A stretch of 64,000 nt of DNA from Anaerofilum sp. An201 (GTDB taxonomy: Bacteria; Bacillota; Clostridia; Oscillospirales; Ruminococcaceae). Within the stretch, counting starts at the first letter, position 1; each line of letters starts with the position of its first letter. Below are positions 57,498 through 64,000 of this stretch, piece after piece. Both the position numbers and the translations under genes were made by a program. The DNA is taken from positions 124,001 to 188,000 of the forward strand of contig NZ_NFJT01000001.1 of NCBI RefSeq assembly GCF_002160015.1, given 5' to 3'. Under the pieces are notes generated by a model, which worked only from the letters and a program-made list of their open reading frames with translations, had not been told where the DNA came from and ran no database searches.

Positions 57498-57991
57498 TTC
57501 ACACCTTCTTTCTGTTCCTGCGGATCGTCCCAGTCAAGCTGGCGTTTGAGTTCCGCAATTTTCTCTTTCCACTCATTCTGGGCGCGCTGCGCCCGGTCCA
57601 ACTCCGCACGCTGGTCTTCTGGTGATAGGGCGGAAAACTCCCACTCCCGGCGCTCTGCATCAAGATCTGCGATAATACGGCGCACCAGCTGCAGCGTCAG
57701 CTTATTTTGCGTAGGCGGCAGGTCTTCCAATGCTGCTCTGCCTTTCTCATACAGTTCCCGATAGCGGTCGTATTGGGCCTCTGTGAGAAAACCCCAGCCA
57801 TAGTCATCTAAGATTTCCTGTTCGCTACTATATCGCATAACTGTCTCAAACTCCGACTGCCGGATGGCTGTTTCTTTTTCGACGGCTCGAACGAATTTGG
57901 CTTCAATGCGCCGCAGTTCCTTGAGCAGCTTGGAGCAGGCTGCCGCCTCCATCAAATAGCCGTTGTCCCGCGGCTTCAGATACCTACGCAT
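57494..57991 (-). CDS. uncharacterised coiled-coil protein
   Basis: A 165-residue protein rich in Glu, Arg and Ala: LLKELRRIEAKFVRAVEKETAIR, then SEFETVMRYSSEQEILDDYGWGFLTEAQYDRYRELYEKGRAAL, and a C-terminal LDRAQRAQNEWKEKIAELKRQLDWDD coiled coil. AAGGAGG lies before the chosen ATG. It overlaps the upstream gene by eight bases and the downstream gene by four. Part of its end is duplicated at 54113-54172. Likely an element accessory protein. Confidence 0.78.
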   Translation of the reverse strand: MRRYLKPRDNGYLMEAAACSKLLKELRRIEAKFVRAVEKETAIRQSEFETVMRYSSEQEILDDYGWGFLTEAQYDRYRELYEKGRAALEDLPPTQNKLTLQLVRRIIADLDAERREWEFSALSPEDQRAELDRAQRAQNEWKEKIAELKRQLDWDDPQEQKEGVK

Positions 57992-58670
57992 CCGAAGCCC
58001 TCCTTTGCCCACCATTCGGGGCTTCCAAGGGGCAGGCATAGCTTTTGTCGATGCCCGGCATAGTACAGCCCATGTCGGGGTCGTAGCAGTCACAGTCCAA
58101 GCAGGGATTTGGACCCTCTGGTTTCACGCGGCGCCCCAAAATGGTAAAGCGGCTCCATCTGCCGCAGTGGGGGCAGTAAATGATACTGTAGCTGCTGCGG
58201 TCAATCTGTTCCTGTGTGACGGCGCTAACCTTTTGACAGCACTCGTTCCGCACATAGACGATATGGGCCGCTTCCCAGATTTCTGGCCGGTATCTCTTGT
58301 TGAATGGAAGATAGTGAATCCACTCTGGATCATCGAATATCCGGGACACATGAAGGTGTATGGCCTCTTTTCGCACCTCATCAGAAGAGCTTTTCGTATA
58401 GCCACACTCCGACTCCCACTCTATGAGATGAGCCAAAAGCTGCTGTTCACCTGCATTTTTAATCAGCTGTTCCGTCAGCTGATACCAGACCTTTTCTTCA
58501 ACTTCCCCCAGTGCTGTTACAACACCGCACCAGCCCCAGTGTTTTTTGTTGCGGCCTGCGCCGCTGCTCATGGGGCGGAACACGCCGTATTTCCATCTGA
58601 GGTTTTCAAAAGTGAAGGATGCTGCGTCGATGTCTTGGAGCGTTTTGATTTCTTTTCTCAAGCTGTTCAT
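57984..58670 (-). CDS. uncharacterised protein with C-terminal Cys-rich segment
   Basis: A 228-residue protein. A soluble, helical-to-mixed N-terminal two-thirds (KTLQDIDAASFTFENLRWKYGVF) is followed by a Cys-rich part (YCPHCGRWSRF, PNPCLDCDCYDPDMGC and YACPLEAPN) that could bind one or two zinc ions. The first ATG has an AAAGG directly before it, so the start is not certain. It precedes a coiled-coil gene with an eight-base overlap. Confidence 0.72.
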   Translation of the reverse strand: MNSLRKEIKTLQDIDAASFTFENLRWKYGVFRPMSSGAGRNKKHWGWCGVVTALGEVEEKVWYQLTEQLIKNAGEQQLLAHLIEWESECGYTKSSSDEVRKEAIHLHVSRIFDDPEWIHYLPFNKRYRPEIWEAAHIVYVRNECCQKVSAVTQEQIDRSSYSIIYCPHCGRWSRFTILGRRVKPEGPNPCLDCDCYDPDMGCTMPGIDKSYACPLEAPNGGQRRASDA

Positions 58671-58766
58671 CCTTTCTATGGTCTGTAAAAGAGAAGGCCG
58701 ATAGAGTGCAACCGCATTCTACCAGCCTTCTTTCACAAGCGGCTCCGTTTCGAGAGCCCATTTCTT

Positions 58767-59204
58767 TTATCCGCCATTCTCTACAGATTGATAATCCACA
58801 GCGACGGCCCGGTCGGTCAGTATGGAGACATACTTCGCGTAAATTGTGCGCAGCCGCTCCTCGGTCATCTCTCTGTCGGCGTCGGTAATTTGCCATGGGT
58901 ATTGCGGCGGGTAGATCAGATAGTCTTTCCCATTCAGGTCATCACAGTAAAGAAGTTCGATGCCTTCCGCTTCTTTGATAACCCATTGCAAAATGGTGGC
59001 GAAACCGCCGTGGTACTCGTTGTCATACTCAAAATAGTCGCCAACTTCCGGCTTTGTGATTTCACATTCTTGAAGCCAGCTGTTGATCTGTTTTTCCAGT
59101 TCGGGCACCAAGCGAATCAGTGCCTGGAGCCGTTCGACTGGGACATGGCCGATGTCATCTGCACAGATGCCATAGCCATAATTATGCCATGACTGATAAC
59201 TCAT
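58767..59204 (-). CDS. uncharacterised acidic protein
   Basis: A 145-residue protein: MSYQSWHNYGYGICADDIGHVPVERLQALIRLVPELEKQI, then KPEVGDYFEYDNEYHGGFATILQWVIKEAEGIELLYCDDLNGKDYL. The composition is acidic and aromatic, with a fold that looks alpha-beta; the YGYG-IC start pattern is seen in element-borne small proteins, but no name is known to me. ATG 59204 has AGGAGG six bases upstream. It overlaps the DUF4314 gene by 23 bases. No catalytic motif is seen; anti-restriction or regulatory roles are only possibilities. Confidence 0.75.
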   Translation of the reverse strand: MSYQSWHNYGYGICADDIGHVPVERLQALIRLVPELEKQINSWLQECEITKPEVGDYFEYDNEYHGGFATILQWVIKEAEGIELLYCDDLNGKDYLIYPPQYPWQITDADREMTEERLRTIYAKYVSILTDRAVAVDYQSVENGG

Positions 59205-59490
59205 GTTCATCCTCCTGTTCTTTAACCACCAGAGCTTGCGGCAGTGTGCCGCTGCTGGCAGGTGGAGTAGCACTGATCCCCTGAAAGGTATCTATTTCCG
59301 GATCAATGGGTGCCGTTCGTCCATTATCCCATGTCATGTGGATCCAGGAATGGCCGTCAACATATTCAACGGTTCCTGTCGTTCCATCCGGGACGGGGTG
59401 CGAACAATCGGGCATATGTATCAATTCAATTCTTGTCCCCGGAGGATATGCGCCCTTCAAGCGGGAGCTCTTATCTTTTTTGTAGTCCAT
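59182..59490 (-). CDS. DUF4314 protein
   Basis: A 102-residue protein with the DUF4314 core LKGAYPPGTRIELIHMPDCSHPVPDGTTGTVEYVDG, then SWIHMTWDNGRTAPIDPEIDTFQ. This is an SH3-like beta barrel of the kind common in conjugative elements of gut Firmicutes. GGGAAAGG sits upstream of ATG 59490. Its C-terminal 30 residues are an acidic tail. It is the second gene after the methylase-helicase and its role is not known. Confidence 0.85.
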   Translation of the reverse strand: MDYKKDKSSRLKGAYPPGTRIELIHMPDCSHPVPDGTTGTVEYVDGHSWIHMTWDNGRTAPIDPEIDTFQGISATPPASSGTLPQALVVKEQEDEHELSVMA

Positions 59491-59600
59491 TTGAAATCCT
59501 TTCCCAATGATAAAATCACGGTGTTTGACCTTATTGTGCATCCTATTGAAGATCCGCACCGCCGGCTAAAGGCTCTGCCGATGTGGGCCGAACACCAAAG

Positions 59601-60419
59601 TCATCTTGTTTCTTCGTCCTGTTGCTGTTTCAAAACAGAGGCAATCAACTCATTCATCCGCGCATGGAAGGTGCGGGAGGGGCTGCCGGAGTAGCAGACA
59701 CTTGCCACAGCTCCATTCCGAACGACTACATGAATCAGCCTTTTATTGATCCAACCCTGTACTTTTAACGGGATCTGCACACCGAACTGACGAGCCAAAT
59801 GGTTGATGATGCTGTAACTGCGGCAATCATAGCGCCCGCGGTAAATAGAGATGGCCTCATTCTTGAGTTCCCCGCCGGTGCGTATTGTGTTGATTGCTGC
59901 ATCAAGCTGTTGCTGCGCCTCGGCATTTCGCTCTGCACAGTAGGCTGCGTCTTCAGCTTGCCGTCTGGATACCTTGGCTGCGTGTTCCGCAGCATCCTTA
60001 TCCAGATACCGCTGACGGGCTTCGGCATAAGTATCTGCTTTCTCCGGCACAAGATAGCGAGCCAGTGCGATTTCTGCATTAAAAATCCTCTGTTCATTGG
60101 TGACTGCCGCATCAAGACTATCAATAAAGGCTTGAGGCCCATTCAAATACTTCGGCGGCAGGGCAGCTGTCACTTCTTCAACGGTATGTTCATCCGGGTA
60201 GCAGGTACGGCCAATATCCATGCCGATTCCCAAATCTCTGTAATAGAGATAAAAGCGGCAATAAGGCTGGCTCGCTGAATCCTTTTTAGATTCACCTCGG
60301 TAAAGATAGCCGCTGATTTGCTGAAGCTCGACACGCTTTTCAACAGCGGTGTTATGATCCCGTCCATAGGTGATAACCCTACATTTTGTGTAAGGGGCAG
60401 TTAAATCACTCAATTTCAT
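59601..60419 (-). CDS. uncharacterised element protein
   Basis: A 272-residue protein. The N-terminal 100 residues are beta-rich (KCRVITYGRDHNTAVEKRVELQQISGYLY), a middle helical part follows (about 110-185, rich in Ala, Glu and Arg, with LDKDAAEHAAKVSRRQAEDAAYC), then a C-terminal alpha-beta segment (SIINHLARQFGVQIPLKVQGWINKRL). No family is recognised. It starts 16 bases after the end of the methylase-helicase gene, with GGAG four bases before the ATG, so the two are one operon. A role in DNA processing is possible by position. Confidence 0.75.
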   Translation of the reverse strand: MKLSDLTAPYTKCRVITYGRDHNTAVEKRVELQQISGYLYRGESKKDSASQPYCRFYLYYRDLGIGMDIGRTCYPDEHTVEEVTAALPPKYLNGPQAFIDSLDAAVTNEQRIFNAEIALARYLVPEKADTYAEARQRYLDKDAAEHAAKVSRRQAEDAAYCAERNAEAQQQLDAAINTIRTGGELKNEAISIYRGRYDCRSYSIINHLARQFGVQIPLKVQGWINKRLIHVVVRNGAVASVCYSGSPSRTFHARMNELIASVLKQQQDEETR

Positions 60420-60435
60420 TTGCTCCTGACCTCCT

Positions 60436-63306
60436 TTAACTTATTTTTTGTTCGCCCCAGCGGATTTTGAAATGACCTTCTTCATCTTCCTCCTGATACA
60501 TGAGCAAGGCCAGCAGATCGTAGTCCACGCCAAACTTCTCATAGATTTCGTCGAGATCCACATCCTGCCCTTTCATAAAGAGGTTGATTTTCTCCTTCGC
60601 CAGCACCATCTGCATCTGGTTGGATTCGATGCTGCCGGCATAGGTAACAAAGTAGATGTCCTTCCATTCCGTTGAAGTATAGCGGATAAACCGCATATAG
60701 AACTGGCTCATTCTGGAATTGTTGTAATGTAGCTCCGGGATGATGATTTTGTTCACATACTCGAAGTTCACGCTGGACGGCAGGCTCTGCTGGGTGCAGA
60801 TCAAAATGCCGTTTCCGCTTTCCCGCAGTGTATGCCGCAGCTTACGCCGCTTGGCAAGGCTCATTGTTGTGCCGGTGACAATGAAGATGGGCCGGTCAGG
60901 GCAGTGTTCCTGAATGGCCTGCGCATAGGCGTCCACCACAATCTTGTGGCGCACACCGACTGCTACAATCTCATCCGGCCACTGGTTTATCATATCCACA
61001 ACCTTTTGCAGCTTGACCGGCAGACCGCCGGTGTACTCATCCATCGTGTTCGGCGCCGCGCTGATGCGCAGCAGCAAGACAATCTGCTGGATGAGGCGCA
61101 TCATAGCGTCTTTTCGGTAGTTGTTGGTGGTGGAGAAATAGTTCCAGCGCAGCTTATAAAACTCATCGATTGCCTGTTGATAGACGGCCCGCTCCGGATC
61201 AGAGAACTGGACGGGAACTTGATGGATCCGCCTGATTTCTTTCCCTGTAACCTCTTCAAAGGTCCTTGTGATAACGGTTTTGCCTAAAAATTCGTCCAAT
61301 TCATCTGCGTTATAGATGTCCTGTGTCCGCTGGCCCACACCGAAAACAGTAATCTTTTCCGGCAAATGTGAGGCGGAGAACAGATTGTAACCGTTGCGGT
61401 AGGCTGGAATGGGGGTTCCGTAAAAGGGGTTGTACTCTTCACTGAGATCCCCTGTTTTCCTGTCACGCCGGTAAAGTGTTTTGCACCAGGACAGCATATT
61501 GACCGAGTTGTTGTAGAGCAGCTCCGCTTGGGGCGCAAACTCCACAATGTTGTTCCTTGTACTGGTTCCCGTCTCCAACAGCTTATACCGGCACCGGCGA
61601 AAACAGGCGAGTACCGCCTTAGTGCGGATGCTGGCCGGGTTGCTCATCTCATCGCTTTCATCAAAGACCAGTTGCACTTTTCGATTGTGCATCCGCACCC
61701 ACCGTTTGATCTGCCGACGGTATTCGCCCAGCTTATTGAGTGTAATCAGCACAAAGTCGCCGGGCTGGATGCGTTCCAAATCACTCAGCCGCTCCACCAG
61801 CACATAGGACAGCCCATAGTTTGGCAGCACCAGATCCCAGTTGTTGCGGATCGAGATGGCCGTGGAGACCACCCAGGTGTGATAGACCTCCCGCCGCTGC
61901 ATCCGATAGAGACCGACAGCAATGCCGGCCAGCGTTTTCCCGGTACCCTGCTCCCACTGAAGCAGGGTATAGCGTTTCTGGATGGTGAGGTTGAGGTCAT
62001 GTCGCTGAATCTCGTTGGGCCGGATTTCCTCCTCGTTCTCGTCATCCCATAACCGAAAATCGGCCAGCCATGCTGCAATGCCCGCATCTTCCGCCATATC
62101 GGAAAACTGTTGATTCTGGATGATATATTCCAGCTGCTTGCGCCGCATCAACCGTTCATAGCCGGGGAAGGCTGCCAAGCCGTCTGTGGAGGCGGCTGCA
62201 TAGGTAGGGATAGGAGTCTTCATCGCCTTACTCATCTGACGCCGAACCAGAGGACTGTATCCTTTATAAACAAAATCATAGTCGCGCTTTACCAACTTGA
62301 TTTCATCTCTGACTGGCCGGGGATGCTGATTGGACACCACCTTTTTCAAATAGGAGAGCACCTTCGCCTCTGTCAACCGTACCCGGCACCACTCCTCGTA
62401 TTCCATGCTGTCGGGTTTCTGCTGGGTATAAAGCTGGTGCAGATGCTCACAGCATCGAGCGTATTTCTCTCGCAGCCGGGGATGGCATTTGATCTGGTAC
62501 AGCAGCTTCTGCGCTTGGAACTGGAAGTCCTCTGAAATATTGCGGCCTTTGGCAAGCTCCAGCAGGATGCGGGATCGGTTGCCTTGCAAAAGGCCCCTCG
62601 CCTCCAACAGCATGTTCACATAGATCTGTTTGGCAAACTGTTCATTATAGCAGTCTGAGGGCTGTACCGGCGTCACTTCTGCGTAGTACCGGTTAGGAGT
62701 CCAGCCTTTTATTTCCGCAATCTTTTGCCAAAACTGCAATTTGATTGGGAATGCGGCCACACCTATTTCGGAAAAAGCGTCTTCCGGCAAGGCGAGTTGC
62801 CCTAAAAAGCTGAACTGCCGCTCCATCTCGGCAATGGCGCCGCTGTCAGTAAAATCGTCTGCCAAAAAGGACATGGGTACGATGAGTGCCAAAATGCCCA
62901 GAGGCTTGAGCAGCTCGGCTGCTTTCTGGCAGTAGTAGAGCTGGGACGGCATTTCTTTCTTATCTTCGATCCACCACCGCAGATTGAATGGCGGATTGCC
63001 CACAACGATGTCAAACCGCATGGGCGGCTGGTAGAGCCGGATGTCCTTGTTTTCCAGATTTGCGGCGGGGTACAGGTAATGAGCCACCTTATAAGCCTTG
63101 GTGTCGATCTCACACCCATACAGATTCGCTTCGGAGGGCATGAAATTAAAAAAGCTGCCCATTCCAAAGGTCAAATCTGCCACCACATCCTCTTTGTCCA
63201 CCTGCAAACAGTCTGTGATAAATTTGCAGAGATAAGGCGGGGTGTCCCCACGTTCATTTTTCAGCGGCCGTTTTATACGGCTGATCAGTTCGCGCAATCC
63301 ATCCAC
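60436..63306 (-). CDS. DNA methylase-SNF2/DEAD helicase fusion
   Basis: About 956 residues. The N-terminal third is an adenine-type DNA methyltransferase: DLTFGMGSFF as motif I and VVGNPPFNLRWW as the catalytic motif IV (NPPF). From about residue 445 a superfamily 2 motor begins: WEQGTGKTLAGIAVGL as Walker A, FDESDEMSNP as motif II (near 549), then a C-terminal helicase domain ending TYAGSIESNQMQMVLAKEKINLF. A target-recognition-like region connects them. The enzyme might methylate element DNA or act in defence or anti-restriction. A GTG at 63306 is the likely start, near GGAAGTGAG; TTG 63298 is an alternative. A longer frame to 63498 has atypical residues. Confidence 0.85.
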   Translation of the reverse strand: MDGLRELISRIKRPLKNERGDTPPYLCKFITDCLQVDKEDVVADLTFGMGSFFNFMPSEANLYGCEIDTKAYKVAHYLYPAANLENKDIRLYQPPMRFDIVVGNPPFNLRWWIEDKKEMPSQLYYCQKAAELLKPLGILALIVPMSFLADDFTDSGAIAEMERQFSFLGQLALPEDAFSEIGVAAFPIKLQFWQKIAEIKGWTPNRYYAEVTPVQPSDCYNEQFAKQIYVNMLLEARGLLQGNRSRILLELAKGRNISEDFQFQAQKLLYQIKCHPRLREKYARCCEHLHQLYTQQKPDSMEYEEWCRVRLTEAKVLSYLKKVVSNQHPRPVRDEIKLVKRDYDFVYKGYSPLVRRQMSKAMKTPIPTYAAASTDGLAAFPGYERLMRRKQLEYIIQNQQFSDMAEDAGIAAWLADFRLWDDENEEEIRPNEIQRHDLNLTIQKRYTLLQWEQGTGKTLAGIAVGLYRMQRREVYHTWVVSTAISIRNNWDLVLPNYGLSYVLVERLSDLERIQPGDFVLITLNKLGEYRRQIKRWVRMHNRKVQLVFDESDEMSNPASIRTKAVLACFRRCRYKLLETGTSTRNNIVEFAPQAELLYNNSVNMLSWCKTLYRRDRKTGDLSEEYNPFYGTPIPAYRNGYNLFSASHLPEKITVFGVGQRTQDIYNADELDEFLGKTVITRTFEEVTGKEIRRIHQVPVQFSDPERAVYQQAIDEFYKLRWNYFSTTNNYRKDAMMRLIQQIVLLLRISAAPNTMDEYTGGLPVKLQKVVDMINQWPDEIVAVGVRHKIVVDAYAQAIQEHCPDRPIFIVTGTTMSLAKRRKLRHTLRESGNGILICTQQSLPSSVNFEYVNKIIIPELHYNNSRMSQFYMRFIRYTSTEWKDIYFVTYAGSIESNQMQMVLAKEKINLFMKGQDVDLDEIYEKFGVDYDLLALLMYQEEDEEGHFKIRWGEQKIS

Positions 63307-63307
63307 C

Positions 63308-63766
63308 TCACTTCCAATAGATCTCTGACACACCGGAGCCCCGGGCGACCACACGGATGTTGATGAGATCAAAGTTCCAGAAACCGCCCAATTCGGCTCG
63401 TCCAGTGATGGTGATATAGAACGGGGTACCAAGCTGGATGGCCTTCTGCATCCCGGCAGGCCGTGGAGTATGGTAGCTGGTAGAGATTGTGTAATCAATA
63501 TCGCTGGCTCCGGTTATCTCAGAACACAGGAAGTCGAAAAGTTCATCTGTGTCATCGTTGACGCCTCCAGCCAGCTGGATTTGCTTTACCATCTGGTCGG
63601 CTGCATGGTCGAGCTGCTGTTTTGTGCTGATGATGCTGAAAACATTCAAGATGAAAGCCAGCAGGATGACCGCGATGAAGATGAACAGAAGCGTGCTCAG
63701 ATAATTGGCGTCGCCGGCCTCGGAATGTAAGAGCCTGCGAATACGCTTTTGTAAAATTGAAATCAT
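63308..63766 (-). CDS. DUF4320 (TadE-like) membrane protein
   Basis: A 152-residue pseudopilin-like protein. A single N-terminal transmembrane helix (YLSTLLFIFIAVILLAFILNVFSII) is followed by a TadE/DUF4320-type stretch (KQQLDHAADQMVKQIQLAGGV) and a beta-rich C-terminal domain (PFYITITGRAELGGFWNFDLINIRVVARG). Proteins of this family belong to Tad-pilus-like parts of conjugative elements in gut Firmicutes, where they probably lie in the envelope. It lies upstream of the methylase-helicase gene with a one-base gap to its GTG start. Confidence 0.88.
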   Translation of the reverse strand: MISILQKRIRRLLHSEAGDANYLSTLLFIFIAVILLAFILNVFSIISTKQQLDHAADQMVKQIQLAGGVNDDTDELFDFLCSEITGASDIDYTISTSYHTPRPAGMQKAIQLGTPFYITITGRAELGGFWNFDLINIRVVARGSGVSEIYWK

Positions 63767-63903
63767 CGCCTTTACAAAAAAGCGACTGCAAATCGGGGAG
63801 GCCGGCAGCCGCTGTCCATAATTTTCACTGTACTGATTATAGCAGATATGGATTTACTTGAACATCGCAAAACCGTGCCAATGTTGTGACAGGCCTGTGC
63901 CAA

Positions 63904-64000
63904 TTACAAGTTCTGCTTGATAATGCGGGTAATAATCCCGATTGCTACCCCGCGCTCCTCATCGATCTTTGTCACGGCAAAGCTGACATCATCTTTTTTT
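63904..64000 (-). CDS. C-terminal end of a gene cut by the window edge
   Basis: About 31 codons of the C-terminus are visible: KKDDVSFAVTKIDEERGVAI, then GIITRIIKQNL and the stop. It is on the same strand as DUF4320 with about 140 bp between them. Nothing can be said of the function. Confidence 0.6.
   Translation of the reverse strand, partial: KKDDVSFAVTKIDEERGVAIGIITRIIKQNL

Noticed and set aside
63307-63498. In-frame extension of the methylase-helicase
   Set aside because: It overlaps DUF4320 on the same strand and its composition is atypical; GTG at 63306 sits right after the DUF4320 stop.
1-64000. CRISPR arrays, tRNA or rRNA genes
   Set aside because: No regularly spaced repeats, CCA-ending cloverleaf or conserved rRNA segments were seen while reading both strands; short tRNAs could still be missed by eye.

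Overview
The window reads as chromosome of a gut-type Clostridia (Bacillota; most likely Oscillospirales/Lachnospirales), inferred from near-perfect AGGAGG ribosome-binding sites, frequent TTG/GTG starts, and protein families such as DegV, MMPL/YhgE pairs, oleate hydratase, DUF3990/DUF3791, DUF4314 and DUF4320. I found no rRNA, tRNA or CRISPR array.

0-18 kb (almost all minus strand) looks like resident genome centred on membrane lipids and envelope stress: the start of an ABC ATPase, two DUF308/HdeD-like membrane proteins, cardiolipin synthase, a DegV fatty-acid-binding protein, a CDP-alcohol phosphatidyltransferase fused to a VTT/DedA-like domain (with its first catalytic Asp replaced by Tyr), a secreted YhgE-like protein translationally coupled to an MMPL exporter, and a small alarmone synthetase. 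Then comes oleate hydratase, a radical SAM/SPASM enzyme and MetK (the last two overlapping ATGA), a monoacylglycerol-lipase-like hydrolase and a TetR regulator coupled to a small XRE protein. A conserved palindromic box lies upstream of both oleate hydratase and the hydrolase.

18-36 kb is mobile-element DNA: an excisionase-like HTH protein, an AlbA_2/Schlafen-type ATPase-like regulator, XRE proteins, an IS3-family insertion, then a plus-strand replication/recombination operon (YqaJ exonuclease, RecD2-like helicase, an accessory protein, a DNA ligase lacking most of its NAD-binding Ia domain, a zinc-cluster protein, an M20/M28-like peptidase), a ParM/ParR-like segregation pair and a SLOG protein. 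Two stretches with multiple intrinsic hairpins (22.5-22.9 and 34.2-35.2 kb) precede operons. A sigma-like/HTH_16 pair of the Tn916 orf7/orf8 type closes this part.

36-50 kb is a plus-strand block opened by an AbrB-type regulator and a 488-residue membrane-embedded LuxR regulator. It then encodes two lipoproteins, a zinc-ribbon protein, two TPR membrane proteins and three secreted or C-terminally membrane-anchored proteins, none of which I recognise by function. It is the strongest candidate for an undescribed envelope system.

50-64 kb starts with a macro-domain protein and a truncated, frameshifted NhaC antiporter that ends abruptly at a recombination junction. It continues with a metallophosphoesterase, a DUF3990 (ADP-ribosyltransferase-like)/DUF3791 candidate toxin module with a clear promoter and operator, an AbiE-like toxin-antitoxin pair, and a minus-strand conjugative-element operon of small coupled genes, DUF4314, a DNA methylase-helicase fusion and DUF4320 (TadE-like). 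A decayed second copy of part of that operon lies at 53.9-54.2 kb. No integrase, relaxase or replication initiator is present, so the element boundaries lie outside the window or were lost.
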